From assembly GCF_039652555.1 (NCBI RefSeq), contig NZ_JBDJAF010000001.1, positions 1,612,001-1,676,000 on the forward strand: 64,000 bases of DNA, written 5' to 3'. A program made the translations under genes and the position numbers. Source of the stretch: Parafrigoribacterium mesophilum (GTDB lineage: Bacteria; Actinomycetota; Actinomycetes; Actinomycetales; Microbacteriaceae). Below, in pieces: positions 33,049 to 41,126 of this stretch. Within the stretch, counting starts at the first letter, position 1. Each line of letters begins with the position of its first letter. The notes below the pieces were generated by a model that saw only the letters and a program-made list of their open reading frames with translations, was not told the origin of the DNA and did no database searches.

Positions 33049-33088
33049 CCGGCTCGTCGCACCTTCCACCCCCGGTGCGGCGAGTCGG
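33049..33088 (+). terminator. Hairpin terminator candidate after the ABC permease gene
   Basis: CCGGCTCGTCGCACC and GGTGCGGCGAGTCGG form a 15-bp stem with two wobble pairs around a 10-nt loop. There is no U-run, as is usual for actinobacterial terminators. Confidence 0.55.
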
Positions 33089-33158
33089 CTAGCGGGGCGC
33101 ACCATGGCGACACCCGGTGGTGGGCTAGCGTGGCAGTGATGACCAGGAGGAGTGCCTG

Positions 33159-34202
33159 ATGTTCCGTGCAGTGCGTGTGTCGAAGGATGCGGATGCGCCT
33201 GCCAGCGCAACCCTGGTGTCGATCAGCGACGACGACCTCATGCCGGGCGACGTGACCGTTGACGTTGAATATTCCAGCATCAATTTCAAAGACGGTCTGG
33301 CGCTCGCGGGCAAGCCCGGCGTGATCCGGCAGTACCCGCTCATCCCGGGCATCGATTTCGTCGGCACTGTCGCTGCATCGGACAGCGATCGGTGGTACGT
33401 CGGCGACCGGGTCATCCTCAACGGCTGGGGTGTCGGCGAGACCCATCACGGCGGTCTCGCCGAACGAGCCAGAGTCGATGGCGATTGGCTCGTGCGGCTG
33501 CCGGAGGCACTGAGCACGAAGCAGGCCGCCGCCATCGGCACGGCCGGCTTCACCGCGATGCTCGCTGTCCTGGCATTGGAGAGAACCGGCGCCCTGTACG
33601 GATCATTCGAGCAAGTTCACGAATTGACCACGGCCGGCGGCGAGGTCCCGCCCGAATCCGGAGCAGACGTGCTGGTCACCGGCGCGGCAGGCGGCGTCGG
33701 CTCCATCGCCATCGCACTCTTGTCCTCACTCGGCCACCGGGTGACGGCGTCCACCGGCCGCCTGGAGGAGGAGCCGTACCTGCGCAGCCTCGGGGCGGCG
33801 GCGGTCGTCGACCGTGGTGAGTTCTCGGAGCCGGGCAAGCCGCTGCAGCGGCAACGCTGGGCGGCGGCGGTCGACTCCGTGGGTGGGCAGACGCTCGCCA
33901 ACGTGCTGGCCCAGACGAACTACGGCGGCACCGTTGCCAGCTGCGGGCTGGCCCAGAGTGCGAACCTCCCGGCCACCGTGATGCCGTTCATCCTGCGCGC
34001 GGTCACGCTCACCGGTATCAACTCGGTTCAGGCACCGCGCACCTTGCGCACCGAAGCGTGGCGGCGGCTCGCCAGCGACCTCGATCTGGGGCTGCTCGAG
34101 CAGATCACCACGTCGGTGCCCCTGGCCGAAGCCCCGTCGCTGGCCGATCGCATCCTCGCCGGCCGGGTGCGCGGCCGCACCGTCGTCGACGTCCGCGCCT
34201 GA
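33159..34202 (+). CDS. Zinc-independent MDR oxidoreductase, acrylyl-CoA reductase / YhdH-like
   Basis: 347 residues. An NADPH-dependent medium-chain reductase of the YhdH/AcuI group: YSSINFKDGLALAGKPGVIR, PLIPGIDFVGTV, GWGVGETHHGGLAERARV and the cofactor loop VTGAAGGVGSIAIALLSSLG are group hallmarks. AcuI enzymes reduce toxic acrylyl-CoA to propionyl-CoA. A stretch of about 15 extra residues (YGSFEQVHELTTAGGEVP) precedes the NADPH loop. ATG 33159 follows AGGAGG. It lies alone between the transporter and IclR 3, convergent with the latter. Confidence 0.8.
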   Translation: MFRAVRVSKDADAPASATLVSISDDDLMPGDVTVDVEYSSINFKDGLALAGKPGVIRQYPLIPGIDFVGTVAASDSDRWYVGDRVILNGWGVGETHHGGLAERARVDGDWLVRLPEALSTKQAAAIGTAGFTAMLAVLALERTGALYGSFEQVHELTTAGGEVPPESGADVLVTGAAGGVGSIAIALLSSLGHRVTASTGRLEEEPYLRSLGAAAVVDRGEFSEPGKPLQRQRWAAAVDSVGGQTLANVLAQTNYGGTVASCGLAQSANLPATVMPFILRAVTLTGINSVQAPRTLRTEAWRRLASDLDLGLLEQITTSVPLAEAPSLADRILAGRVRGRTVVDVRA

Positions 34203-34229
34203 CCCGGCCACGCCAACCCGTTCCGGGCA

Positions 34230-34313
34230 ACCCGTTTCACGGAGTTTTTGTCCCGGATGCCCGTCTGAGCCGATGTTTGTGCCGCCGGATGCCAGATTCT
34301 CCTTGAAACGGGA
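34230..34313. repeat. 84-bp palindromic intergenic element, copy 2
   Basis: Ends ACCCGTTTCACGGAG (34230-34244) and CTCCTTGAAACGGGA (34299-34313); same length and orientation as copy 3, with a shared interior (GTCCCGGATGCCCGTCTG). It lies between the convergent AcuI-like and IclR 3 genes. Confidence 0.85.
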
Positions 34314-34372
34314 CTGGACGGACGGGACTGGACGGAGCGGGAACGGAACGGGATGACGGGCGGATGCAGACG

Positions 34373-35209
34373 CTAGTCGTCGCCGACGCCGCCTCGCCTC
34401 AAATCGGTGCCGATCATGTGAGCGACGGACCGGAGCAGACTCAGGCTCTCGCGGGTGGTCTGCGTGCTCTGCCCAATCGAGGCGCCCGCAATCGCCAACG
34501 ACGCGATCACGGCTCCGCGGTAGTCACGCACCGGCACTGCGAGCGAGGAGAATCCGACCTCGTCCTCCTGCCAGCAGGTCGCGAAGCCTTGCCAGCGGAC
34601 CTTGGCCAGTTCCCTCCGCAAGTGGCTCGGGTCGGTGATGGTGTTCCGGGTCAGTCTGGCCAGCGGCCGCGCCACGACACGCTGCAGCACCTGGGGATCC
34701 TGGGTGAACGCCAAAAGCACCTTGCCGGACGCCGTGGAATGCAGAGCACACCGCCGCCCGGCGTTGGCCACCACACGGAAACCGCTTCGCGCTTCACCGC
34801 GATCCAGATACAACACCGAGTCGCCATCCAGCATCCCCAGCAGCACGGACTCACCGGTTTGCGCCGCCAGCCGATCCAGATAGTGACGAGCTACCCGGGT
34901 CAAGTCGATTCTGCGCACGACGGCGGCGCCGAGCTCGTACACGCCCCAGCTGAGCCGGTACTGCGCGCCGGTCTCATCACGGACCACGAACCGCCGGGAA
35001 GCCAGAGTGCCTAAGAGGTGATGTACGGTGGCCTTGCTCAGCCCGACGCGTTCCGCGATGGCGCTGACGCCCATTCCCTCCGGCGCCTCTGTGAGCACCT
35101 GGAGGACATCGATCGCGTGTTCAACAGACTGCACACGCCGAGTTCGCCTCGCTTCGGACACGACTGAACCCGTCGGTACCGCTGACACTGCAATAGCTTC
35201 GACCGTCAT
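34373..35209 (-). CDS. IclR family transcriptional regulator 3
   Basis: 278 residues. Winged helix MGVSAIAERVGLSKATVHHLL and effector domain with NAGRRCALHSTASGKVLLA and CWQEDEVGFSSLAVPV. It is more distant from IclR 1 and 2 but keeps WGVYELGAAVVR and VLYLDRGE. It is divergent from the Gfo/Idh gene; two regulon boxes (B and C) lie in the spacer, one near each promoter, implying autoregulation and control of the Gfo/SDR pair. Confidence 0.9.
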   Translation of the reverse strand: MTVEAIAVSAVPTGSVVSEARRTRRVQSVEHAIDVLQVLTEAPEGMGVSAIAERVGLSKATVHHLLGTLASRRFVVRDETGAQYRLSWGVYELGAAVVRRIDLTRVARHYLDRLAAQTGESVLLGMLDGDSVLYLDRGEARSGFRVVANAGRRCALHSTASGKVLLAFTQDPQVLQRVVARPLARLTRNTITDPSHLRRELAKVRWQGFATCWQEDEVGFSSLAVPVRDYRGAVIASLAIAGASIGQSTQTTRESLSLLRSVAHMIGTDLRRGGVGDD

Positions 35210-35262
35210 CGCTCGCCTATCCTCAGACTCAGTTCAACTGTGCAGGGTCCGGCAAGACAAAT

Positions 35263-35294
35263 CAATAGCGTTGAGCAAATAATGTTAGCTATCG
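35263..35294 (+). promoter_or_regulatory. Shared regulon box B (IclR-type operator candidate)
   Basis: CAATAGCG-TTGAGC-AAATAATGTTAGCTATCG, on the IclR 3 side of the divergent spacer. The match to box A is nearly complete outside the 6-nt gap. Confidence 0.75.
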
Positions 35295-35369
35295 CCAAGC
35301 GGCTGGTATCCGGATGCCTGGATGACGGGAGAAGTTTCTTCATTTCACCACAAATTGCCGCTCAATTGT

Positions 35370-35401
35370 CCATAGCTAACAATATTTTCTGAGCGCTATT
35401 G
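35370..35401 (-). promoter_or_regulatory. Shared regulon box C (IclR-type operator candidate)
   Basis: On the minus strand CAATAGCG-CTCAGA-AAATATTGTTAGCTATGG, facing box B across about 75 bp and 56 nt before the Gfo/Idh start. Confidence 0.75.
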
Positions 35402-35456
35402 CTTCGGGCTGATCGGGTCAGCAGAGTTGAAGAAAGCCCCAACGACGGGAGTGAGC

Positions 35457-36491
35457 GTGGAGCGAAGCCTCAGAATCGGCATCCTCGGGTCCGGCCATAT
35501 CGTGATGAACGCCATCCTGGATGCCGTTGCCGAGGCCGACCATGCGGCCGTGGCTGCGATCGCCACCCGTGGCGATGGTGCGGCGTTGCGGGGCGACGGC
35601 CGCCTGGCGGGTGCGACGATCCTGACCGGCCCAGACTCGTACGCGCAGTTGGTCGCTTCCAACGATGTTGATGCGGTCTACGTCGGGCTGCCGAACCATT
35701 TACACAAAATCTGGACGCTGGAGGCCATCCGGCACGGCAAACACGTTCTGTGCGAGAAGCCCCTCGGCGTCGACGCGCGCGAGGCGAGCGAGATGGTGGC
35801 TGCAGCGCAGCGCGCGAACGTCCACCTCGTCGAGGCCTTCATGTATCGGTACAACCCGCAACACGCGCGTGTGCGGGAGATCATCGCGTCGGGAGAGCTC
35901 GGAACCGTGAAGCTGGTCCGCAGCGGCTTCACGGTGCCTCTCGACGACCCGCTCAGCAACGTGCGATTCGGTCCGTACCCGGCGGCGGGTGCACTTTTCG
36001 ACGTCGGCGTCTATTGCATCAACGTTGCGCGCTGGATGTTCGGTACCGAGCCGTTGACTGCTTTTGCCAGCATGGTGGAACTGGCCGGTTCCAGGGGCGA
36101 TATTTTGCACTCCCTGGTCCTGACCTTTCCCGATGGAGGGTTGGCATCACTGTCTGGTGGCCTTGGCCAGGCGTACCAGAGTTTTTACGAGGTCATCGGA
36201 ACGGACGGAAGGGTGATGGTCGATCGGCCCTTCGCGACTCCGCCGTTCGTTCCGGCGCGGGAGCAGCTCGAGCTCGAGGTCCACACCGCCGGGAAAGTGA
36301 GGCGAGAGCCCTTCCCTGACACCGGGCAGTATGTCGCCCAGTTCGACGAGTTCGCCAAACTCGTGGCGGGAGAGCCCAGCCGCGCGTATCTGGCCGAGGA
36401 CGCCATCGCCACCATGTCGATCGTCGATGCGTTGGTGAACTCATCGCGCTCCGGCCGCGCCGAAATCGTCAACCAAATCCCACGTTCATAG
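35457..36491 (+). CDS. Gfo/Idh/MocA family oxidoreductase
   Basis: 344 residues. An NAD(P)-dependent sugar or inositol dehydrogenase type: RIGILGSGHIV opens the Rossmann fold, VYVGLPNHLHKIWTLEAIRHGKHVLCEKPLG carries the family EKP motif, and the C-terminal GFO_IDH_MocA domain begins at VEAFMYRYNPQHARV. GTG 35457 has GGGAG five bases upstream; GTG 35451 and TTG 35427 are alternatives. It is first in a two-gene operon with the SDR gene (15 nt gap) and under box C. Confidence 0.82.
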   Translation: MERSLRIGILGSGHIVMNAILDAVAEADHAAVAAIATRGDGAALRGDGRLAGATILTGPDSYAQLVASNDVDAVYVGLPNHLHKIWTLEAIRHGKHVLCEKPLGVDAREASEMVAAAQRANVHLVEAFMYRYNPQHARVREIIASGELGTVKLVRSGFTVPLDDPLSNVRFGPYPAAGALFDVGVYCINVARWMFGTEPLTAFASMVELAGSRGDILHSLVLTFPDGGLASLSGGLGQAYQSFYEVIGTDGRVMVDRPFATPPFVPAREQLELEVHTAGKVRREPFPDTGQYVAQFDEFAKLVAGEPSRAYLAEDAIATMSIVDALVNSSRSGRAEIVNQIPRS

Positions 36492-36506
36492 GAAGAAAAA
36501 GAGACT

Positions 36507-37310
36507 GTGAGTACAGAAGTCAGCGAAACCACCGACACGAGCACTCTCGACGGCAAGGCGGTGATCATCACCGGTGGCGGTCAGGGCCTAGGCCGGGCAG
36601 TGGCGCTGCGAGCGGCCGCCAAGGGCGCGAAGGTCATCATCGCCGACCTGAACCCGACGACGACCGCCTCGGTCTTGGACGAGTTGCGTGCCATTACTCC
36701 TGACGCTGAAAGCTACGTCGGCGATGTTTCCAAACCGGATGTTGCGAAAGGGCTGGTCGACCTGGCCGAGGAGAAGTTCGGCGGCCTCTGGGGTCTGGTC
36801 AACAACGCCGGGATCACCCAGGTCGGCACGCTGGAGAACACCAGTGAAGCCGACTGGGATCGCACGCTCTCGGTCAATCTCAAGAGCATGTTCTTGGTCA
36901 CCAAGTACGCGCTCCCGGTGCTGCGCAAGGGCGGCGGCGGCTCGATTGTCAACGTGTGCTCGATCTCCGGTATCGCCGGGATGCCGGAGCAGGGCGCCTA
37001 CGCGCCGTCCAAGGGTGGGGTCGCGTCGATGACTCAGCAGTTGGCCTTCGATTACGGCAAGGACGCGATTCGGGTGAACGCGGTTGCCCCCGCTGCCATG
37101 ATGACGCCGATGATCCAGGACAACCTGGCCGGCTTCGACACGGATGAGCAACGCGAGTCCTGGTTCGCCTGGGTGCAGGATCAGGTCCTGCTGAAGCGAG
37201 TGGCGCAACCTCGCGAAGTCGCCTCAGCGGTGGTGTTCCTGCTCTCGGAGGACGCGTCGTTCGTGCACGGAGTGATCCTTCCCGTTGACGGCGGATGGGC
37301 GTCGCACTGA
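36507..37310 (+). CDS. SDR family oxidoreductase
   Basis: 267 residues of the classical short-chain dehydrogenase type: cofactor loop TGGGQGLGRAVALRA, NNAG (VNNAGITQVG), catalytic serine in CSISG and YAPSKGG with Tyr and Lys. C-terminal ...VHGVILPVDGGWASH is typical. In an oligo-uronide island it could reduce the open-chain unsaturated uronate product (DEH reductase) or act as a KduD-type dehydrogenase, which is inference from context. It converges on the KDPG aldolase gene with only 19 nt between stops. Confidence 0.85.
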   Translation: MSTEVSETTDTSTLDGKAVIITGGGQGLGRAVALRAAAKGAKVIIADLNPTTTASVLDELRAITPDAESYVGDVSKPDVAKGLVDLAEEKFGGLWGLVNNAGITQVGTLENTSEADWDRTLSVNLKSMFLVTKYALPVLRKGGGGSIVNVCSISGIAGMPEQGAYAPSKGGVASMTQQLAFDYGKDAIRVNAVAPAAMMTPMIQDNLAGFDTDEQRESWFAWVQDQVLLKRVAQPREVASAVVFLLSEDASFVHGVILPVDGGWASH

Positions 37311-37329
37311 TCCTGGCGGCCCTTTCCCG

Positions 37330-37944
37330 TTAGGCCGCCAGGGAGGCAATTGCCGCCCGCAGGTCCGCGGCGGATCCTGCGCTCCGCAATCCGCCTCCCA
37401 TTCCGACGGCCACGGCACCGGCATCCAGCCATGGCCGCGCATCGGACATCCGCATGCCGCCGGTGGGCACCAGTTTCAGCAGCGGCAGGGCCTGCAGCAG
37501 CGCCTTCAACGTGTCCAGGGTCCACAGCTTGGCCGGGAACAGTTTCACTAGATCGGCACCGGCCAGGGTTGCGTTGACGCATTCGGTCGGGGTGAGTGCC
37601 CCGACCACGCTGGCCAGCCGCAGTTCCCGGCACGTGGAGATCAAACCCGCCGTGCTGATCGGACTCACAACGAAGGCCGCGCCCGCGGCTGCGGCATCCC
37701 GCACATCCTGGTCGGTCAGGACGGTGCCGACCCCGAACTGGACCCCGTCATCGCTGAACTGGTGAGCCATCCAGCGGGCCACGTCCAACGCTCCGGGAGT
37801 CGACAGTGAGACTTCGATGGCGCGCACGCCGGCTGCCACCAGCCGGTCGACCTCCTGCTTCGCGGCGTCGGTCGTGTGCTCGCGCACGATCCCGATCAGC
37901 CGGGAGGAAGTGATGGCCGTTACCGCGTCACGAGGCGACATCAT
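37330..37944 (-). CDS. eda: Bifunctional 4-hydroxy-2-oxoglutarate / 2-dehydro-3-deoxyphosphogluconate aldolase
   Basis: 204 residues, class I aldolase cleaving KDPG to pyruvate and glyceraldehyde 3-phosphate. The catalytic glutamate is in AIEVSLSTPGALD, the Schiff-base lysine in LVKLFPAKLW and the phosphate loop in LVPTGGM. Last gene of the five-gene operon starting with the maltose-type binding protein. The KDG kinase needed before it is not in the window. Confidence 0.88.
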   Translation of the reverse strand: MMSPRDAVTAITSSRLIGIVREHTTDAAKQEVDRLVAAGVRAIEVSLSTPGALDVARWMAHQFSDDGVQFGVGTVLTDQDVRDAAAAGAAFVVSPISTAGLISTCRELRLASVVGALTPTECVNATLAGADLVKLFPAKLWTLDTLKALLQALPLLKLVPTGGMRMSDARPWLDAGAVAVGMGGGLRSAGSAADLRAAIASLAA

Positions 37945-37995
37945 TGACCCGATCTTGAGCGATGGCCGTCGGGGCGGCGGCGGTGATGCCGGCGG

Positions 37996-39150
37996 TCACC
38001 GCGGAAACACGGACAGGGAACTGTCATCGTCAGCGCCGGAACGCACCCGCCACAGTGCCTCGGTGTAGTAGCTGTCACCCACGATGACCGAGCCGCCGAT
38101 GCCGTGAGCATGGGGCACGTCGAGCGCAGCGCCGCTGAGAATACCGAGCCCGCGCGGATCGCCGAGCACGTTCTTCTCGGACAGCGCCTCGAGCATCCGG
38201 GTGGCGTAGTTGCGCAGTTCGGACCGCCGGCGACCGCCCGTCAGGTCGGCCAGTTCGAGGATGCCAGCGTAGGCCAAACTTGCCGCGAAGGTGTCACGGA
38301 TGGGCGTCTCGTTCTCGGGCAGGTCGAAGTCCCACAACGGTGCGGGCTCGTCTTGCACCCGATCGATCCAGTAGTCGGCCATGGCGTCGGCCACCTGCAG
38401 GGACGCCGCGTCGCCGGTGACCCGATGCACCGCAGCGAAGCCATAGATTCCCCAGGCCTGACCCCGGGACCAGCATCCGGAGGCTGAATATCCCTGATAG
38501 GTGTCGATGCCGTCCGGATTGCCGCTGCGGTCGAACAGCAGCACCTGACCGGTCGACCCGTCCGGCCGCACGAGCTGGTCGGCGATGAGTTGCACGGCCG
38601 ACATGGCCGCGTCGGCGAGATCTTCACGGCCGGTCTGCAACGAGTACCACAGCGGCACCGCAAGATTGATCACGTCATCCACCGTGGTGAACGGGTATTG
38701 GGTTTCGGCAGGCGTGCCGAACGATTTCATGTACCCGATCTCAAGAAAGCGACCGGACACTGTCTCGGCGGCCGCCAGGGCCAACGGCCTCAGTCGCTCC
38801 TCGTGCCCGACCGCCATCCCGACCAGGGTGCCACGGAAGAACATGTGGGCCACCGACGCGAAGCTTCTCAGGTTCGCCCGGTTGGTCAGACGCTCACTCC
38901 ACTCCAGTGCTCGATCCGCCCAGCTCTCACGCTCGGCCGTGTTGCCGGCTCCGGCAGCGAGGAACCACAGAATCGCGGGAAGGTCCCCGACCATCCACGA
39001 CCCGTGATGGGGCAAGACCCCGCGTTGACTCTGGTCGAACTCGGACGTGATCCACGCGCCGTCATCCGTCCAGATCGGAAAGGCGCTCATCTGCGACAGC
39101 AGTTCCGCTTCCGCGCGGACTGCGTCCCAGGCACGTTCCAAAGTGGTCAT
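37996..39150 (-). CDS. Glycoside hydrolase family 88/105 protein (second unsaturated uronyl hydrolase)
   Basis: 384 residues, (alpha/alpha)6 barrel. Conserved features include HHGSWMVGDLPAILWF, PFTTVDDVINLAVPLWYS with an expected catalytic Asp, GCWSRGQAWGIYGFAAVHRVTGD (compare RGHAWAIYGFGTAYQYTGD in the other GH88 enzyme) and GDSYYTEALWRV. There is no signal peptide. The two enzymes differ enough to suggest different oligosaccharide substrates. It lies 51 nt before eda and 56 nt after the MalG-like permease. Confidence 0.82.
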   Translation of the reverse strand: MTTLERAWDAVRAEAELLSQMSAFPIWTDDGAWITSEFDQSQRGVLPHHGSWMVGDLPAILWFLAAGAGNTAERESWADRALEWSERLTNRANLRSFASVAHMFFRGTLVGMAVGHEERLRPLALAAAETVSGRFLEIGYMKSFGTPAETQYPFTTVDDVINLAVPLWYSLQTGREDLADAAMSAVQLIADQLVRPDGSTGQVLLFDRSGNPDGIDTYQGYSASGCWSRGQAWGIYGFAAVHRVTGDAASLQVADAMADYWIDRVQDEPAPLWDFDLPENETPIRDTFAASLAYAGILELADLTGGRRRSELRNYATRMLEALSEKNVLGDPRGLGILSGAALDVPHAHGIGGSVIVGDSYYTEALWRVRSGADDDSSLSVFPR

Positions 39151-39206
39151 GACTCCCCATTCGTGAGTTCGGTATCGGGTGTCTCCCGCATCCGAAATTG
39201 TCTGGC

Positions 39207-40139
39207 TCAGCCCTTGGTGGACCCCAGCGTCAGTCCGGCGATGAACTGCTTCTGCAGGACGATGAAGATGATCAGCGTGGGTATAGCCGCCATCAGGGCC
39301 GCCGCCGCGATCATGTTCTGATTGGCGACGAACTCACCCTGAAGGTCGGTCAGAGCCGACGTGATCGGCCGTCTCTTGCCGGTGGAGATCAGCGTGATCG
39401 CCCAGAAGAAGTCGTTGTAGATCCACGTCGTCAGGAGCGTGGCCAGCGCGGCAAGCGCCGGGCGGATCGTCGGAAGAGTCAAACTCCAATACCTGGTCCA
39501 CAGTGACGCGCCGTCGACCAGAGCGGCATCGTACATCTCCTGAGGAATCGTTCTCATGTAGTTGCTGAGGACGAAGACGCAGAAGCCGACCTGGAACGTC
39601 ACGTTGATCACGATCAGTCCGGTGATCGAGTTATACATCGTCCCGCTGGCGCTGAGGAACTCCGGCAGCGGGATGGCCAGATACAGCCGGTACAGCGGTG
39701 TGATGATCACCTGCTGTGGCAAGAGGTTGCCGGCGGTGAACAGCATCAACAGGGCGATATTCAGTTTGAAATTGATCCGAGTGATGACGAAGGCGACACC
39801 TGACGCCAAGAACAGCGTGATGACCACTCCGGGCAGCGTGATCAACACGGAGTTGATGAAGTAGGTCAGGATGTTGGACTGCTGCCAGGCCTCGATGTAG
39901 TTCTGGAACGTCAGGGACTTGGGCAGCGACACGTAGCCGAGCTTGTTGGTCTCGGTGATCGGGCGCAGGCTGACGTATAACGCGAACAGCACGGGCAGCA
40001 GCCACAACACGGCGCAGCTGAACATGAAGACCTCGGCAACGATCTTCCACGGCCGCATCCGGATGCGAGGGCGCCCCTTCGCAGCGTCGGGGCGGTGCAC
40101 CGCATCGATCGTTCGGCGCGCGCCGCTGGTTCCGCTCAT
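39207..40139 (-). CDS. Carbohydrate ABC transporter permease (MalG family)
   Basis: 310 residues, six transmembrane segments. The conserved cytoplasmic EAA loop is EMYDAALVDGASLWTRYWSLTLPTIRPAL, which docks on the ATPase. N-terminal about 35 residues are basic and cytoplasmic. Its start overlaps the MalF-like stop by 4 nt. No ATPase is encoded in this operon, so a shared MsiK/MalK-type ATPase elsewhere is expected, as usual in actinobacteria. Confidence 0.9.
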   Translation of the reverse strand: MSGTSGARRTIDAVHRPDAAKGRPRIRMRPWKIVAEVFMFSCAVLWLLPVLFALYVSLRPITETNKLGYVSLPKSLTFQNYIEAWQQSNILTYFINSVLITLPGVVITLFLASGVAFVITRINFKLNIALLMLFTAGNLLPQQVIITPLYRLYLAIPLPEFLSASGTMYNSITGLIVINVTFQVGFCVFVLSNYMRTIPQEMYDAALVDGASLWTRYWSLTLPTIRPALAALATLLTTWIYNDFFWAITLISTGKRRPITSALTDLQGEFVANQNMIAAAALMAAIPTLIIFIVLQKQFIAGLTLGSTKG

Positions 40140-41080
40140 CGGAAGCTCCCTTCGCGGCGGAATGCCCGCCAGAGGAAGAGCACGATCGGCACCAGGGCGA
40201 TGACGAGCAGGACCACCCCGAGCGCAGAGCCGAACCCGATCCGCTGGATCTCGCCGACGATGTTGTTGGTGACCAGCACCGACAGCAGTTCCAGGCCGTT
40301 ATGGCCGCGGTTCGTGATGTAGACGAGGTCGAACGCGCGCAACGACTCGATCACGGTGACGATCACGATCACGACGTTGATCGGGCGCATGACGGGGAAG
40401 GTCACGAAGCGGAACCTCTGCCATTCGTTCACTCCGTCCAGCGATGCCGCCTCCTTCAGTGCGGGATCGACGGACTTGAGTCCGGCCAGATAGAGCACCA
40501 TCACGTATCCCGCCTGCCGCCAACTCGCTTCGACCAGGACCGCCCACAGGTTCAAGTCCGGGTTTCCGAGCCAATCGATAAGGTTGTGGTCCGATGTTCG
40601 CCCGAGCACGCTGTTGATGAGTCCGAAGTTCGACGAGTACATGAACTCCCAGATGATGCCGATCAACGCCAGCGACAGCAGGACCGGCATGAACAGCGCG
40701 CTCTGATAGAACCGGCTGCCCTTGACGCCACCGTCGATGATGAGGGCGAACACCATCCCCAGCGGGGTGGCGAATCCGATGAAGACCGCCAACCAGATGA
40801 TGTTGTGCAGCACCGCCGGCCAGAACTCCGGGTAGATCGTCGCCGCCTGAACGTAGTTCTGGGTGCCGTACCAGCATCCGTTGTTCAGCACGGAGGGCAT
40901 CGGCGGCGGCTGGCAGGCCTCCAGGCGAAGCCCGCCAACGCCGTTCCAACGGGTGAAGGAGAGAAGGACGGAGCCCAGCGCGGGACCCCAGACGAAGGCC
41001 AGAATGGCCAGCGTCGGGATTCCCACTAGTCCCGCTATGACGAGCTTGTCCACCCGGGAGACGCGCCTGAATCGAAGCAT
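40136..41080 (-). CDS. Carbohydrate ABC transporter permease (MalF family)
   Basis: 314 residues with six transmembrane segments and the EAA loop ALKEAASLDGVNEWQRFRFVTFPVM. A periplasmic loop between the first two helices contains an unusual Cys pair (LEACQPPPMPSVLNNGCWYG) that could form a disulfide. Partner of the MalG-like permease, with the binding protein 46 nt upstream. Confidence 0.9.
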   Translation of the reverse strand: MLRFRRVSRVDKLVIAGLVGIPTLAILAFVWGPALGSVLLSFTRWNGVGGLRLEACQPPPMPSVLNNGCWYGTQNYVQAATIYPEFWPAVLHNIIWLAVFIGFATPLGMVFALIIDGGVKGSRFYQSALFMPVLLSLALIGIIWEFMYSSNFGLINSVLGRTSDHNLIDWLGNPDLNLWAVLVEASWRQAGYVMVLYLAGLKSVDPALKEAASLDGVNEWQRFRFVTFPVMRPINVVIVIVTVIESLRAFDLVYITNRGHNGLELLSVLVTNNIVGEIQRIGFGSALGVVLLVIALVPIVLFLWRAFRREGSFR

Positions 41081-41126
41081 TTCCCGTCCCCTCTACAACC
41101 CACTCCTGTGCCGTGCTTGGCGCGAC

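Noticed and set aside
39151..39206. Further copy of the IclR regulon box before GH88 gene 2 or the maltose-type transporter
   Set aside because: Neither 39151-39206 nor 42486-42617 contains a CAATAGC or AAATAnTnTT match, so this operon is not assigned to the motif-defined regulon.
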